Assembly (NCBI GenBank): GCA_900314345.1
Contig: OMUX01000403.1
Coordinates: forward strand, 1 to 5,008
Length of the DNA stretch: 5,008 bases
Direction: 5' to 3'
Origin: an uncultured Erysipelotrichaceae bacterium
GTDB taxonomy: Bacteria > Bacillota_I > Bacilli_A > Erysipelotrichales > Erysipelotrichaceae
Positions 4,853 to 5,008 of this stretch are shown piece by piece. The position numbers and the translations under genes are program-made. The first letter of the stretch is position 1. Each line of letters opens with the position of its first letter. Below the pieces are notes generated by a model that was given only the letters and a program-made list of their open reading frames with translations, had not been told where the DNA came from and searched no databases.

Positions 4853-5008
4853 ATGACTGTTGTCTCCATGAGGAAAATGCTTGAGAACGGTGTTCATTTC
4901 GGACACCAGACTCGTAAATGGAACCCGAAGTTCCGTCCGTACATCTACACATCCAAGAACGGCATCTACATCATCGACCTGGCCAAGACCATGGAAAAGC
5001 TCGATGCT
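4853..5008 (+). CDS. rpsB: 30S ribosomal protein S2 (3' end outside window)
   Basis: The first 52 codons of ribosomal protein S2, a component of the small subunit head/body junction that is added late in assembly and is usually cotranscribed with tsf (EF-Ts). The N-terminus is diagnostic: [20 protein letters not shown], then [20 protein letters not shown] and AKTMEKL, aligning without gaps to the start of Bacillus-type S2. ATG 4853 rather than ATG 4868 is chosen because S2 proteins begin with about six residues (here MTVVSM) before this core. The RBS is modest: GAGGT at 4835-4839 is 13 bases upstream, longer than ideal, within an A-rich stretch. About 200 further codons, and any tsf gene, would lie beyond the right edge. 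Confidence 0.95.
   Translation, partial: MTVVSMRKMLENGVHFGHQTRKWNPKFRPYIYTSKNGIYIIDLAKTMEKLDA

Overview
The window reads as chromosomal DNA of a low-to-mid GC Bacillota (Firmicutes), possibly an Erysipelotrichia- or Clostridia-like gut or oral anaerobe. This rests on strong AGGAGG-type ribosome binding sites, U-tailed hairpin terminators, the Bacillus-like N-terminus of ribosomal protein S2, and the style of the Rpn and membrane GGDEF-EAL proteins. The placement below phylum level is a guess. All genes seen are on the + strand.

Layout. (1) 1-796: the 3' part of a tyrosine recombinase, most like XerC, followed by a terminator at 825-854. (2) 1006-1285: a small unrecognised ORF with an excellent RBS. 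An in-frame TAG seems to truncate it, since coding-like sequence continues for 16 codons beyond. A 29-codon ORF overlaps its end. (3) 1346-2501: a PD-(D/E)XK nuclease of the Rpn / 'PDDEXK family transposase' type. Its RBS and AUG lie inside a perfect 9-bp hairpin. Its C-terminal 76-residue domain is repeated immediately downstream as a free-standing 76-aa ORF in another frame, joined by an ATGA overlap. The repeat period is exactly 227 bp, and the start of a third unit is visible. A strong terminator closes the block at 2535-2570. (4) 2596-4628: a good promoter, then a membrane protein with a degenerate GGDEF domain and a separate ORF with a complete EAL (cyclic-di-GMP phosphodiesterase) domain. 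The two are halves of one ancestral gene of about 652 codons, split by an apparent one-base loss, probably in an A5 run at 3751-3755. The EAL half again starts in an ATGA overlap, so it may still be made by reinitiation. (5) 4658-5008: a terminator whose loop holds a candidate promoter, a leader of about 160 nt, and the first 52 codons of rpsB.

The most interesting part is the Rpn locus. In E. coli, short C-terminal forms made from starts inside rpn genes inhibit the toxic full-length nuclease. Here the C-terminal domain appears both as a possible internal-start product and as a duplicated separate cistron. I infer, but cannot prove from sequence, a nuclease/inhibitor pair whose inhibitor gene arose by tandem duplication of part of the nuclease gene, with nuclease translation held down by the start-codon hairpin.
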